This document shows, piece after piece, positions 33,075-45,671 of a stretch of DNA of 64,000 nucleotides (position 1 is its first letter; each line of letters starts with the position of its first letter). The notes under the pieces are model-generated. The model had not been told where the DNA came from. It made no database searches and worked only from the letters and a program-made list of their open reading frames with translations. Made by a program: the position numbers and the translations under genes. The DNA is from Elymus sibiricus (Eukaryota > Streptophyta > Magnoliopsida > Poales > Poaceae): positions 395,331,886 through 395,395,885 of the forward strand of contig CM077666.1 of assembly GCA_039707655.1 (NCBI GenBank), written 5' to 3'.

Positions 33075-36000
33075 TGTAACACCCCAAAAATTTAACCATA
33101 TTTTTATTAAATAAAATTTGGCCAGAAATAAAAAATTTAATTTTATTAGGTCTTTTATTTATTATAGAGTATTTTCTGTTTTCTGTTTTCCAAAATTCTT
33201 CCCTCCATTTAGAATTTTTTGTAAAATATTGTGGGATTTAGTAGTTGTCTTAAATCAATTCAATTATATTTTAAATAACAGTAGGAAATATTTTCATAAT
33301 AAAATCTTGCTCAAGATAATCATTTTTATAGCATTTTCAATTCTTTAATTGCCTCTGTTGCACTACAACTATTTTAAATAATTCTTTAAAAATTTCACAA
33401 AAATTATGAGAGGTCATGTGAGGTCTATAGATCACTTTTATGCAAAAACCCAACTTGGCATTTTTGAAAATTTTGAGTGAATCATCCTCTTTTCTTTTTT
33501 GGTCCAGATTCAGCTTTGAACTTCAATCCTATTTTTATTTGCTCCAAAAATTCTGAAATTATTCCAGATTATAGTCCTTCCTAAGAAACTCTTAAGTCCA
33601 GGAGATCAACCCCATTTGCATCTTGGAAGACCTCCAAATAAACTCCTCAAAATCTGGTCCAGAACTGAAATCCTCCCAAACTTGCACTAGCAAGTTTTCT
33701 ATTTCCACAATACAACCCCACCATCATCTATATCATCTAAGGAGACACCATCCTGTCAATTTCCACACCCAAAAAAATTCCCTAGCTAGCCCTAGCATTT
33801 TATCAAACACACTGTGTGCATGACAGAATTTGGCTACCTATCAAAACTACATTAGGAACTTGATCCTCCTGCCAAATAACCATGTCCACCAGCTTTGCCA
33901 TACTCAGTAACCTACTCCTGTTAATTCCCTCTTGCAACAAGCTTCTCTGGACCCCTCTGGCATTCTGCCGAGCACTTGACGTGCATGCCCGGAGCACGCC
34001 AACTGCAGCCGTGGCATCGAGCTACAGCCGCACCTCTGCTGCCTTCCCCTCCCTTCCTAGTCATTCGCTGGATCTACCAGTCCACCCTGAGCCTTGCCGA
34101 CATCCTTCCTCGTCCGCTAGCGCCGCCCACCACCGACCTGCACCGACCAAATCCGCCGTCCAACGCCGCCACCGACAGCGCCCGTCGCTGTCACCCACCG
34201 GCCGAGCCACCTGGTCATCTCCGAGCCAGCCAGCACGCCTCTGCCCTAAATGCCAACTACCTGATCCGCCGCCCCTCATCTACCTCGTCACCGTCCACCG
34301 TCCTGCCATCAATGGCCGCCGCCGTCGTTTCTTCGTCGGGAAGCCACGGCAACCGCCCGAGTCACCTGGCCCTATCAAAGGCCGCCAGCACCCCCCACCT
34401 TAACTGCAGGCCGCCACCATCCTCACCGAACCCCACCGTCCACCACCGGCTTCACAACAACCACCGTAATTGCTTCCGCCACCGCGCTTATCCACGGGAG
34501 CCGCGGCACCGCCATGCTTCGGCTATAAAAGGGCCTTCCCGAGCTCACTCTCGTCCTGGGAACCTCTCCTCACTCCTCTGAGAGCTCCCCAGCTCATCCA
34601 ATCGACCGGAGAAGGTCGCCTTCCCCATCTCCGGTGGTCACGGCCGCCGTCACCCTCCGGTTGAAATCCGGCGCAACCAGAGCCTCCCCCACTCCATTCT
34701 CTTCACCAGTAGTCTCCTCGTGATCCAGCGGATCCTTTCCCCTCTCCAATTCCATCAGGGCTAGCCCATGGGCAAAGGCCCCAATTCGCCTCTGCCGGAG
34801 CAGCTCGGGAGTTCTCGCCGCCGGCAAGTTAGGGCTCCCCGGCGACCAAATCGCACCTCATCGAGATCGCCAGGACCTCCTGAGGTCATCCATGCCCACA
34901 AAACCGCGAGGGGAGGCGCCGTTCTCTGGCTATCATCGCCGGCGTGCCGTCCCCGTTCGGCCAGGGAAGAGGAGGGAGAAGGAGCCGACGTGGACCGGTC
35001 AAACATGACAGGTGGGCCAGGTGGGCCCCACGGTCAGTGACCCAAGCGCCACGCCAGCTCGGACTAAGGGGAGACGGGTTTTCGGGTGAACGTATTCGCG
35101 CAAGGGAAAGCGTATTCAAGGAATACGCATTCGACGTCAATGGGTCTTCTGCGTAACTGGACGACTGGGCTCGGCCCAGTAGCGCCAGACGACTATATCG
35201 CGCACAGCCGCACTTCTGTCCTTCTCCTTTTTCATTTCTAGTAGATTTCAAATATTTCCACAGAGTCCATTTCAAATCCAAATATGATGATTCAAATTTC
35301 TACATGCTCATAAAATCATGCTCTATTATTCTAGCTAGGGTGAACATTTTTCCTAAGCTCTGTCTCCACTGGATCCTTTAAATAGTCCATTTCTTTAATT
35401 ATCTCAGCTTAGAAAATTCCTAGACTAATCATATCAACTCCAAATCCAGTGAAACAAATTTCTAAATAACTCTAAAATCATGTCCCATTTAATAGGTGCC
35501 CTAGATCTTTTTTTCTAAAATGTTTTTTGTAGAGTTCTTGCAGAGCCATTAATTCCTTAATTTCACCTAATTCGAAATGTTCAAAAATACTTAGTGCTCA
35601 AAAACCAGTGGAACCACCTTGTTTATTTTCCACATAGCCAGAGAAGGCCTAGAAAAGTATAATTCCCATTTTTTAGAGCACTTTTATTTTACCGTCTTTG
35701 CTTTATGTGGTAATTGCAATATTTTGAAAATAGGAAATGGAGGGAAGATAAAAATTTCAAAACTTTTGGAGTGCACCCAATATTTCTGCATGATCAAGGC
35801 AAGCATCTTGAACACTTGATATGATGATTGCATGGTTAAATGTTTGCAAGTATAATTGAGTCATGCATATGTTGAATTCAAATAAAATTTGCATGCATAT
35901 AGAGTTGGCATGATTCCTCATACTGTGCAACGTGTGCTTGTCAGGACTAACTTGTAGGAGCAGGTATAAGAGAAATATTGTTACCGGCAAAAGGATGATC

Positions 36001-37779
36001 ACGTTGGAGCGTGATCATGCCTTGTTGGTTATGCATGTTGAAACATGCAAGGGCTGTGGCCCTGTTTGGGTGTTACTGTTGAAAGGACCCTTTATTGTGC
36101 TAACCACTGCAGGAAATACATAAGCCTCCTGAGTCGACCGTAGATCGAGTCTTGTTCCGGTAACCCCCAAACTTGATCCGTGCTACCACTTGTCCCTGCC
36201 ACAGGTAGGGTATGGTTTAGTAAGTTGATAACCCCTTTTCATGCATACACCGTACAGAGGGCCATGATGAGGGTTTCCCACGGCCGCGGACTAAATCTCG
36301 TCATCAGGTCAGGGGGCATGGGTGTATCCAGCTGGTTTGCCGAGAGGGGGGCACCCCTTGGAATCCGCGTGTATGAATAGTAATCCCATGCAGGACGTGG
36401 TCTCCCTGTCTTAGAGTTTTTCTGGAATGATGCTTTGGGTGATTCCTAGCATCCGGATGGATAATCTGGTGTGTGCTGGTTAGGTGTGTTTTCAACCCAA
36501 AGACCGTAATGGGAATTAGTCAGTGTCACGGTGCTGACTAAAGAAATCTCATACACGTGGGTAAAGAGTACACCCTCTGCAGAGTTTTATCTATTCGAAT
36601 AGCCGTGTCCGCGGTTAAGGACTACAGTCTGGGTTGGTCAAGTGTCGGTCTTAGTGTCGGTCTCCGGAGGAAATAATTAAAATCGAGCATGAATTATTTT
36701 ACAGAATATCATTATTTCATCACTAACGCTGTCATGGATATATTTGGTTATCATGAATATTATGGTTGGAAATATTATTGTTACTATGAATATTATTGTG
36801 GACTAACCCGTTTCTCTTATTTTATTTTCTGAGTGTCTCATGGGCTGGCCAGACTACCCGGGCACTCATTTATTTTCAAGACCTCTCCGTGGCGTCTCTC
36901 GAGTCTCGGATGGTCCTGTCTCGTCCGATTCTCTTGTGGATACCTGATTGGCATTTCTTTTCAAGACCTCTCCGTGGCGTCCCTCGAGTTCTCGGATGGT
37001 CCTGTCTCGTCCGATTCTCTTGTGGATACCCGTTTGGCATTTCTTTTCAAGACCGACCGTGGCGTCACTTTTAGACGCCCGACTGGCAATTCTTTTCAAG
37101 ACCTCTCGTGGCGTCGCTTGAGTTAATGGGTGGTCTGTCTCGCCCGATACTCTTTTAGACACCCGTTTGGCATTTCTTTTGGATTTCTTGGGCGGTTCAT
37201 TCTCGCCCGATTGTCCACTTTTAACTTTCTTTGTTTGTCACTAACATTTTAATTTTTCTGCATATGCTAATAATTGACATGCCATGTTTTAAATTCCAGC
37301 ACCGTAGTAATATTCATCATGACATGATTTACTTTCGTTCAGCATGTCCATATAATATAACCCATCATGATCATATGCATTCGGTATATCTTTTGTTCAT
37401 TATGTTTGCGAGTACATTCAAACGTACTCACAGGCTTGTCCCTGGCTATTTACTTGGCCAGGTCAGGATTCCACAAGGAGTACCACAACGGTATCCATGC
37501 GGAGCCTAGGATAGCAGCCACGCAGGATAGGAATTATCCGGGTCAGCTGTTCCTGTGGGAATGGAGCCCCATCGACGTTGGAGAACCACGAGACACTTCC
37601 GTCATCCTCACTAGAAATCATTGTTGAATCATTAGACCTTCATGGTCTTGTATCCAATTCTTGTAAATGCTTGGTAATCTGTAACAAGGACGTGTCCACC
37701 AGTAACAGTAATCCTGGGCTGGTGACGACACGAGGGGTTAATTTCTGGGATATCATGTCCCGGAAATCCGGCCACGGCA
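33075..37779 (+). repeat. LARD 3' LTR
   Basis: Collinear with 27006-31694, with scattered substitutions, an AT insertion near 33129 and the same promoter (34524-34530) and 85-base array. It ends GGCCACGGCA next to the TGTAT duplication. Confidence 0.94.
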
Positions 37780-37784
37780 TGTAT
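37780..37784 (+). repeat. Target site duplication TGTAT, right copy (LARD)
   Basis: Exact copy of 27001-27005. Maximus integrase resumes here. Confidence 0.95.
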
Positions 37785-38660
37785 GGAGCTGATAACTCGT
37801 GAGTGATGCCAAGAACGTCAACATAGGTGTCGAGCCCAGTGTTCTTGAACTCGGTGCCATTGTCACTTCTGATGTGCTTGATCTTGACGACATAGTTGGT
37901 CATTGCACGGTTGGCGAACCGCCTGAAGACATCCTACACTTCAGTCTTATACATGATTATATGCACCCATGTATATCTAGAATAATCATCAACAATCACG
38001 AAGCCATATAGGTGTGCAGATGTAGTAAGAGTGGAGTAATGAGTAGGGCCGAATAAATCCATGTGTAGCAGCTCGAAGGGACGAGTGGTCGTCATGATTG
38101 TCTTCGAGGGGTGTTTCGCCCTAGTAACCTTCCTGGCTTCACATGCTCCACACAGGTGATCCTTCTTGAACTTGACGCTCTCGATCCCAATGATGTGCTT
38201 CTTCTTCACAAGGGTGTGCAAGTTCCTCATGCCAGCATGTCCTAGCCATCGATGCCAAAGCCAGCATTCTGAAGCTTTTGCTAGAAGACATGTGGCCAGC
38301 TGTGGTCCTGTGGAGAAATCTACCATGTACAAGTCACCTCTTCGATAACCTTCGAAGACTTGGGTTTTGTCAGAAGCCATTAGCACAAGATAGCGAAATT
38401 TGCCAAAGATGACAATCATATCAAGATCACAAAGCATTGAGACTGACATGAGGTTGAATCCAAGGGATTTGACAAGCATCACTTTATCCATGTGCCGATC
38501 CTTTGAGATTGCAACCCTACCTAGACCCAATACCTTGCTTTTCCCAGTATCAGCAAAAGTAATCTGCTTTTGAGTAGATGGACAAAGTGTAGAGTCCATG
38601 AGTAAGCTTTGGTCACCAGTCATATGGTTGGTGCAGCCACTGTCCAGGATCCATTCAGTA
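37785..38660 (-). pseudogene. Maximus protease and integrase, N-terminal part
   Basis: On the minus strand the Copia protease active site LDSGCTNHMTGD lies at about 38650-38615. Next come the GLGRVAISKD and MLCDLD blocks and the integrase zinc finger (WHRWLGHAGMRNLHTL, CGACEARK). The catalytic core follows with HMDLFGP (about 38060) and SDNGTEF (about 37870). TAG at 37934-37936 breaks the frame where homologues usually have Gln (KTEV-Q-DVF). The core is then cut after LSAPY by the LARD, between the second Asp and the Glu, which lies beyond 27001. Confidence 0.92.
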
Positions 38661-38886
38661 GCTTTTGGAAGTGAACCCTACAGTAGAGTTAGTGGGATAG
38701 GCTTCACGATGACAATTTGTGAAGATAAAGCATGTGATCACAGATACTTCATGCAAGATTAGTTTCATGAAAGATATGGAAATGTAATCATCAAGAAATT
38801 ATGTTGAGTCTTTTGATCCATAGCACTTTGGGCATTTTTACTTGTGCCCCACAAGTTTATTCAGGTCCCCAGCATTGTCTTCAGAA

Positions 38887-41447
38887 CTAGTGCTTTTTGG
38901 CTGGAGACCTGACCCTGCAAGAAAGAGATCGGTTCTTCTTAACCACCCACATCTGAAGGGGTGGCTTAGAAGCAATAAGTCTAAGTGCAGCATCTGAGAA
39001 CTTTGGCTTTGAAGCCCTAGCAAATAGCTTCACAGGGGGGTTAGAGTACACAAATGAATAGGCAGAGAAATTCTTTGATTTGTGAACATAATGGTTTGAA
39101 GAACGTCTCTCATATTCATGAGTCTGGTCATTGTAACCCTGCAAAACATTGGCGTTAGGGCGATCATACAAAGACCTTTGTCTGTATGAAGACTTTGGTC
39201 CATATGAAGCTTTTGCTCTGGGGTTTGTCTTCTTCCCTGGTGGTGTCATGATGACATTCACGGGAAGCTTTTCAAGAAGACTTTTGGGAACCCAGATCTT
39301 CTTCATAGGGGAACCATTCCTGCAGTTAGTTCCAATAAACCTGGCAAACACTTCACCATTCTGGTTTTTGAACAGTTTATAGTTTGAGTCAAAGGACTCA
39401 TCAATGATGATAGGGTTAGCACAGTTGTAACCAGATAAGGTGGATGGATCCACTGATGGCCCTTGTGTAGCAGCCCAGGTAGTTTTGGGGTACTGCTCAG
39501 GCTTCCAGTAAGACCCATCAACATTGATTCTCCTCTCGAAGCCAATACCCTCTTTCCTAGGGTTTCTGTTCAGGATCTGTTTCTTGAGGACATCACAGAG
39601 TGTCTGATGCCCTTTGAGACTCTTGAACATGTCTGTCTCAAGCAATGTCTTAAACCTAGCATTCTCATCAGTAATAGCAATGGCTTCCTCAGATGAGGGG
39701 TTAGTTGCCACAACAGTAGTTGAAGATATTGCAGTTTTAGAAATAGCAGAGCATTCAGCAGAAGAATTGGCATTATCACGCTCAAGGCATTTCAAGCAAG
39801 GCGGCACAAATTCATCCTGAGCGGTACTGATCTGTTGAGCGAGTAGTGAATCGTTTTCAGTCCGAAGATCATCATGACACGCTCTCAACTTCTCAAGCTC
39901 TTGCTTCCTTTGAAGATATTCATAGGAGAGCTTCTCGTGATCAGATGAGAGGGTATCATGATGACTTAGGAGCTCTTCATACTTAACTTGAAGATTTTTT
40001 ATGTCTTCAATTAAGGATTGACTTCGATTCATTTCCTCGTCCAACAGATCATCGCTTTTGTCTAGCAGTTTTTGAATCTTTTCCATAGCAGTTTTTGAAT
40101 CTTTTCCATAGCAGTTTGTTGCTCAGTTGCAATTTTAGCAAGTGTCTTATAGCTAGGTTTGGATTCACATTCAGAGTCATCTTCACTTGAGGTTTCAAAA
40201 TAGGCAGTGCATGAAGTTACCTTAGCGCCTCTTGCCATGAAGCAGTAGGCAGGAGCAGGGTCGTCGTCCATAGTGTCGGTGACGTGACCATTGCCTTCAG
40301 TGTTGAAGATGGACTTGGCGACGAACGCTGAAGCCAAAGCCAGGCTTGCCACGCCTGAGTCTGACTCCTCCTCTGACTCCTCCACTACCTCCTCAGTATC
40401 AGATTCATCCTCTGAATCCATCTCCTTGCCAATAAATGCATGAGCTTTGCTAGAAGAACTTGATTTGCGCGATGAAGACTTTGATTGTTTCTTCTTCTTC
40501 TTGTCATCAGAGTCATAATCCTTGCTCTTCTTCTTCTTTGATTCCTTCTCCCATTGAGGACAATCAGCGATGTAGTGACCTGATCTCTTGCATTTGTGGC
40601 AAGTTCTCTTCTTGTAGTCACGAGTGGAATCCTCGTCTTTCTTGGAATCATACTTTGACGACTTTCCAAACCGGTTCTTCTTGGTGAACTTCTGGAACTT
40701 CTTCACAAGCATTGCGAGCTCTCTGCCAATGTCTTCAACACTATCAGAACAGCAGTCCGAGTCTTCAGATGAAGATACAGCCTTTGCTTTCAAAGCACGC
40801 GATCGTCCATAGCTAGGACCATAGATACCTCTCTTCTCAGATAGCTGGAACTCATGTGTATTGAGCCTCTCAAGTATATCGGCAGGATCCAATTGCTTGA
40901 AGTCGGGGCGCTCTTGGATCATTAGTGATAGGGTGTCAAAGGAACTGTCCAGAGACCTTAGTAGCTTCTTCACAACTTCATGCTTGGTGATGTCAGTGGC
41001 GCCAAGAGCATGAAGCTCATTGGTGATATCAGTGAGACGATCGAAGGTGAGCTAGACATTTTCATTCTCGACCCTTTTGAAGCGATTGAAGAGATTGTGA
41101 AGAACATCGATTCGGGAGTCCCGTTGTGATGAGACGCCCTCGTTGACCTTGGAAAGCCAGTCCCAGACAAGCTTCGCAGTCTCCAAAGCACCCACATGTC
41201 CATACTGTCCTTTGGTCAGATGACCACAGATGATATTCTTGGCGGTGGAGTCCAATTGCGCGAACCTCTTCACGTCAGCAGCGGTGACACCTTCACCGGC
41301 CTTGGGGACGCCCATACTGACGATAAACCAGAGGTCGTTGTCAATGGCTTCAAGATGCATGCGCATCTTATTCTTCCAGTAGGGATAGTCAGTGCCATCG
41401 AAGACGGGGCACGCAGCGGAAACCTTGATTATCCCTGCAGTCGGCAT
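38887..41447 (-). pseudogene. Maximus gag with zinc knuckle, broken by a stop and a 23-base duplication
   Basis: The start MPTAGIIKVS is 54 bases after the primer site. The N-terminal gag domain (FDGTDYPYWKNKMRMHLEAI, WLSKVNEG) is the UBN2/Copia gag fold. TAG at 41052-41054 interrupts it. A CCHC knuckle (CHKCKRSGHYIADC) lies near 40570, followed by Lys/Ser- and acid-rich regions. A 23-base tandem duplication (40064-40086 and 40087-40109) throws the frame. The rest (40086-38887) is a long coiled coil then a basic Pro/Ser region with PMKKIWVPKSLLEKLPVN. It forms the particle and binds RNA in an intact element. Confidence 0.88.
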
Positions 41448-41500
41448 AGCTAAAACTCCAGGTGGTTAAACCGATTCACATAGAACAAGGGAGCACCTCG

Positions 41501-41512
41501 CTCTGATACCAA
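41501..41512 (-). promoter_or_regulatory. Maximus primer-binding site (initiator tRNA-Met)
   Basis: On the minus strand TGGTATCAGAGC follows the LTR end by two bases. It is complementary to the 3' end of plant initiator tRNA-Met, the usual Copia primer. Confidence 0.92.
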
Positions 41513-41514
41513 TT

Positions 41515-42824
41515 GAAAGTGCTAGTTATCGACTAGAGGGGGGTGAATAGGCGATTTTTATGAAAGGCTTCGAAAACATGCAATGTCTTCGAAGAAATCG
41601 GAAGCAGGATGAGAACTAGCAAAGCCTATCAATACGATGAACATATATGACAAGTATAGACATCATATATACAAGCATGCATTGAACATAAACACAAGAA
41701 GCATGAGGATAAATGAGTAAACAGATGAATGGCTTCAGGGAATATCTTCAAACACAAGCAAGCATGCAAAGGCTTCACAGTTCAAAATAGTAAGTAAGGA
41801 AGAGTAAGGATAGAACCAGGAGCTCAGGGAAGACAATGATTTGTTTGACCAGTTCCAACTGCTGTGACAGTTGTACGTCTGGTTAGGGAGGCTGAGATTG
41901 AACTCAGAAGACCACGTCTTCACCTTATCCCCCTTGAGCCAAGGTCACTTAGACCTTGCCCAATCACTCTGGTAAGTCTTCAAGGTAGACTTCCAAACCT
42001 TCACAGACTTCGTTCAACGGCAATCCACAATGACTCTTGGATGCTCAGAACGCGACGCCTAACCGACTGGAAGATCACAGTCTTCAAGTGTAATAAGTCT
42101 TCAGTTCACTTAGAACAGAATGTCTTCAGTGATGCTCAATCACTTTGGGCTCTGGGTGTTTTGGGTTTTGACCTCGCAAGGTTTCTCTCTCAAAGGCTTC
42201 GAGGTGGGTTGCTCTCAAACGACAAAAGCCGCGCACTAACTCGGAGCAGCCACCAACTTATGGTGGAGGGGGGTGGCTATTTATAGCCAGGGGGCAACCC
42301 GACGTGATATGTCCGAAATGACCCTTGGTCACTTAGGAACTGACACATGTCCAACGGTCGGAATTTGAACCCACGCGGCAACTTTACTTGGGCTACAAGC
42401 AAAGCTGACTCAACCAACTCTGGAAGAGATTTTCTCTCATTTGTCTTCGCTCGAAGACATAGGATTTTAGGTTGAGCATCACATCAGTTTCTGACTTCGT
42501 TTACCTCGACCCCACTTGACAGTTCGGTGGTTCCTATGACTCAAGAAATAAGAAAATGAAACTACAAAAATACTATGTCTTGAAGCTTCATTGTCTTCGA
42601 CGAATATCTTCATGAACCAATATCTTCAGCACGAATGTCTTCGTGAATCACCATTGTCTTCAATGTCTTCATACATTTTTAGGGGTCATCTCCGATGGGT
42701 AAACCGATTCAATAGGGACTTCTACCTGTGTTCTCCTGTGAATCTCACAAACACATTAGTCCCACAACCAAGTTTGTCTTCAATACTCCAAAACCAACAA
42801 GGGGTGGCACTAGATGCACTTACA
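41515..42824 (-). repeat. Maximus 5' LTR
   Basis: On the minus strand it opens TGTAAGTGCATCTAGTGCC and ends TAGCACTTTCA. A TATAAATA box lies at 42278-42285 (read on -). Its partner at the other end is missing, so no LTR divergence can be measured. Confidence 0.9.
42278..42285 (-). promoter_or_regulatory. TATA box of the Maximus LTR
   Basis: TATAAATA in the context GGCTATAAATAGCC on the minus strand, followed by a C-rich initiator region. A clear plant core promoter. Confidence 0.85.
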
Positions 42825-45592
42825 GGTGCGCTTCCCGGAGTCCTTATCAGAGGCCTTGCCGGTCTTCTTCTTCTTTCCTCCCCCGGGAGCTTTGCCGGAA
42901 GGAGCATGTACCTCCTCAGCAGATGCTGCCACCGCCTCCCGGTAGAGCTTGTCGGCGCAAATGACTGCGTCTTTTTGGTTGGACTTGATGGTGAGAACCC
43001 CCATTGGCCCTGGCATTTGGATGACATTGTAAGCATAGTGTGATGCAGCCATGAACTTCGCCAGCGCTGGACGGCCTAGAACCCCATTGTATGGCAGCGG
43101 CATCTTGACGACGTCAAAGACAATCTTTTCCGTCCTATAATTGAGCTCGCTGCCAAACGTGACCGGGAATGTGATTTGGCCCTTCGGCTTGTTCCTCCCC
43201 GGACTGGTCCCTTGGAAAGTGCCTGTCCTGGAGATCCTTGTCCAGGATCTGCAGCCTCTTGATCACATCAGAGGAGATCAAGTTCAAGCCAGCCCCACCG
43301 TCGACCAGCATCTTGGTCACCTTGAGGTTGCGGATTGTTGGTGAAACCAACAACGGCAAGCACTCGACCGCAGTGGTGCGGTCAGGGTGATCCTCAGCGT
43401 CAAAGACGATGGGCGCATGCGACCACTTGAGTGGCTTTTGTGCTTCCATCGCCGGCTCCGCCGCATGCACTTCGCGGACCCATTGCTTCAGTTGCCGGTG
43501 CGAGGAGTGCAAAGATGCGCCTCCGTCAACACACATGGCTTCCACTGCATTCTGGAATTCATTGTCGGACTCCTCGTCCCCATCATCGTCGTCATCTCCC
43601 TTTTGGCCTTGAGCAGGCTTCTCCTTTGGCTACTTGGCCTTGCCGCGGCGGCCTCCGCGGCCACCATGATTCTTCTTGCCGGACCCACCGGCACCATCTT
43701 GACCCTTCTCCTTGTCGCGCTTCTCGTACTCTTGCTTCTGTTTCTCGGCAAGCTGCTCCACTTGCCGGCACTCCTAGAGATCGTGGCCCTTGGTATGGTG
43801 AATCTTGCAGTATGGGCCGTCGGTCTTCTCTCCGGGAGCGGCCTCATGGCCACAAGTGCAGACAGCCGTCTCCTTGCTGCTGCTCTCAGCCTTTGGCTTC
43901 TTGTCGGGATTCCCCGACTCCTCAACTGCTAACACAGCTTTGCCTTTGCGCTTGCGATTGCGGTTCTGGCTCTTCTTCTTCGGGGTGGATGCATCGTCGT
44001 CTTCAGAATCCACTTCAGCACCAGCATCCTCCCTGGGGAGTCGCCTCCCCTCATCAGCACGTGCGCACTTGTCCGCCAAGGCATATAGGTCATTGATGGT
44101 TCTGGCCTTCTCAATGTTCATCTCAGATCGCATTCTACGATTGCGCACATTCGTGCGGAATGCGGCAACAACAGCTGCAGGATGAACATCAAGAATATTG
44201 TGGTGCACACGGCTGAACCTTTGTATGTACTTGCGGAGGGTTCGCCATCTCTCTGGGGTATCACGTGCAGGTCGCTGTAATAACCAGGAAGCTTGTGGCT
44301 ACCCTGGTAAGCACCCACGAACTGATGGCACAGATCCGCCCAAGAAGAAATGGAGCCTTCCGGCAAGTTCATCAACCATGACCTGACGTTGGGTTTGAGT
44401 GCCAACGGAAAGTAGTTGGCCAATATCTTGTCGTCCCGTCCCCCGACAGCCTGCACCGCGATGGTGTATATGCCAAGGAACTCTGACGGATTGATCTTGC
44501 CGTCGTACTTGTCGGGCAGCTCTGGCTTGAAGGCACAAGTGGATGGCCAGCAAACCTGCCGCAGCTCACGAGTAAACGCTAGGCAGCCTACCTCGTAAGG
44601 TAAACACCCAGGGTACCTTGGCGCAGGCACGTTCGCTGCCGGCCCAGCACGGTCGTCTGATTGACGGTGTGCCTCCCGGCGCCGCTCGATCGTCGTACGG
44701 GCGTCCTCAACGCGCCGTTCTTGAAGCACTTGGCGCTGATCTTGGCGGCCTCGCGGATCTGATGACGCCATGGACACCACGTCCTGGTCATCCGATCGGC
44801 GAGCTTGCCGCCGTAGTGGTTGTTGACGCGGAGGTGACTGCACCGTTGGCGCAGCGTCTCCGGCACGGCCGCCGTTTGGCCCTGCTGGCGCCGTGGGTGG
44901 TCGCCGTGAAGGCCCTGCCTCCGGTGTTTTGCCGGGATCGGCAAAACTGATGAGACTCTGAATGGTGGCCCTCCATTCGTCCATCTTGTCAGGAGTTGGT
45001 GGGAAATTCAACAGCATTTGAACCCGCGCCATGGCCTCTGCCGCCGTGGTTGGCATGGCAGGGAGCATAGAACAGGGCGTCACTCGACTCCTGACAGAGA
45101 CAGAAGGAATTTCGTCGCGTGCCTGCTGCTGCGGCACATGCTCACCAACGGGTTGGCGTGGTGGTGGTGGTGGCCGAACATCTTGAGGACGATGCTCGAG
45201 GTTTACTTGACGTCGTCCGGAGCCGCCAGCACCGCGAGGGAGCGTGACGCGCCCATCTTGCGATGGTCGCGGTACACGTCCCACTGCAGCGTTGTTGGAC
45301 GTGGCCGCACCGTCTTTGGACGTCGGGGCAGCTGGGTCTTGGCTGGCACCGCTCCTGACCATGTTGCTCCAGTGGCTATGTTCACCAGAACGTCATGGGA
45401 GTTGGCCGTCTATGCCATCTCCAGTGTGGTGGCTAGGATCGCCACCACGACGAGGAAGCTGACCGCCTCCGCCGCCCACGCCTCCTGCTCCGCCCGTCCC
45501 AGCGGTACCGCACGCCCCGACTGCGCCGCCTGTGAGTGCAGCTTGGAGGTTAAGGGAGCCATCACGGCTCCACCCTTCTTCTTGGGCGCCAT
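42825..45592 (-). pseudogene. Gypsy (Tat-type) element C: gag and protease, truncated by Maximus
   Basis: On the minus strand the leader frame from 45592 is disrupted. The main gag frame spans 45362 to about 44210: LPDKYDGKINPSEFLGIY, WLMNLPEGSISSWADLC, FVGAYQGSHKLPG. It shifts into a second frame (RMRSEMNIEKARTINDLYALADKCARA), then a CxC..H-type knuckle (CTCGHEA, YCKIHHTKGHD) near 43800. The aspartic protease follows with DGGAGLNLIS near 43290. Another shift near 43170 leads to MPLPYNGVLGRPALAKFMA and a basic tail that stops at 42825, where Maximus begins. RT, RNase H, integrase and the 3' LTR are not in the window. Confidence 0.85.
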
Positions 45593-45650
45593 CGACGAAA
45601 GTGATGAAGCTGGTACTCACACTACCGACACTGATTCGTAACACACGAAC

Positions 45651-45669
45651 CCCTGCCTGGCGCGCCAAA
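45651..45669 (-). promoter_or_regulatory. Primer-binding site of element C
   Basis: On the minus strand TTTGGCGCGCCAGGCAGGG follows the LTR end by two bases. It has the form common in plant Tat elements. It differs from the sites of A and B, so C is a separate family. Confidence 0.8.
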
Positions 45670-45671
45670 GA

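Larger units (their letters stand above)
27006..37779 (+). mobile_element. LARD-type non-autonomous LTR retrotransposon with 4.7-kb LTRs
   Basis: Two direct repeats, 27006-31694 and 33075-37779, both start TGTAACACCCC and end in CA. They surround 1380 bases. An initiator-Met primer site follows the first repeat, a purine tract precedes the second, and a TGTAT duplication flanks the whole. LTRs are therefore about 87 percent of the 10,774-base element. No gag, protease, RT or integrase motif is present in any frame, so it must be moved by proteins of another element. Long LTRs without coding capacity match the LARD concept described in Triticeae (e.g. Sukkula), but this internal domain is much shorter. 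Family identity was not tested. Confidence 0.93.
20406..42824 (-). mobile_element. Sire/Maximus-type Copia retrotransposon, 3' end missing, split by a LARD
   Basis: Read on the minus strand: 5' LTR 42824-41515, primer site, gag, protease, integrase, RT, RNase H, a long spacer, and an extra coiled-coil ORF that stops abruptly near 20406. The extra ORF 3' of pol, the initiator-Met primer site and an LTR opening TGTAAGTGCATCTAGTGCC fit Maximus of Triticeae. The 3' LTR is absent. A 10.8-kb LARD interrupts integrase between 27006 and 37779. The element itself sits in the protease region of Gypsy element C. Confidence 0.9.
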
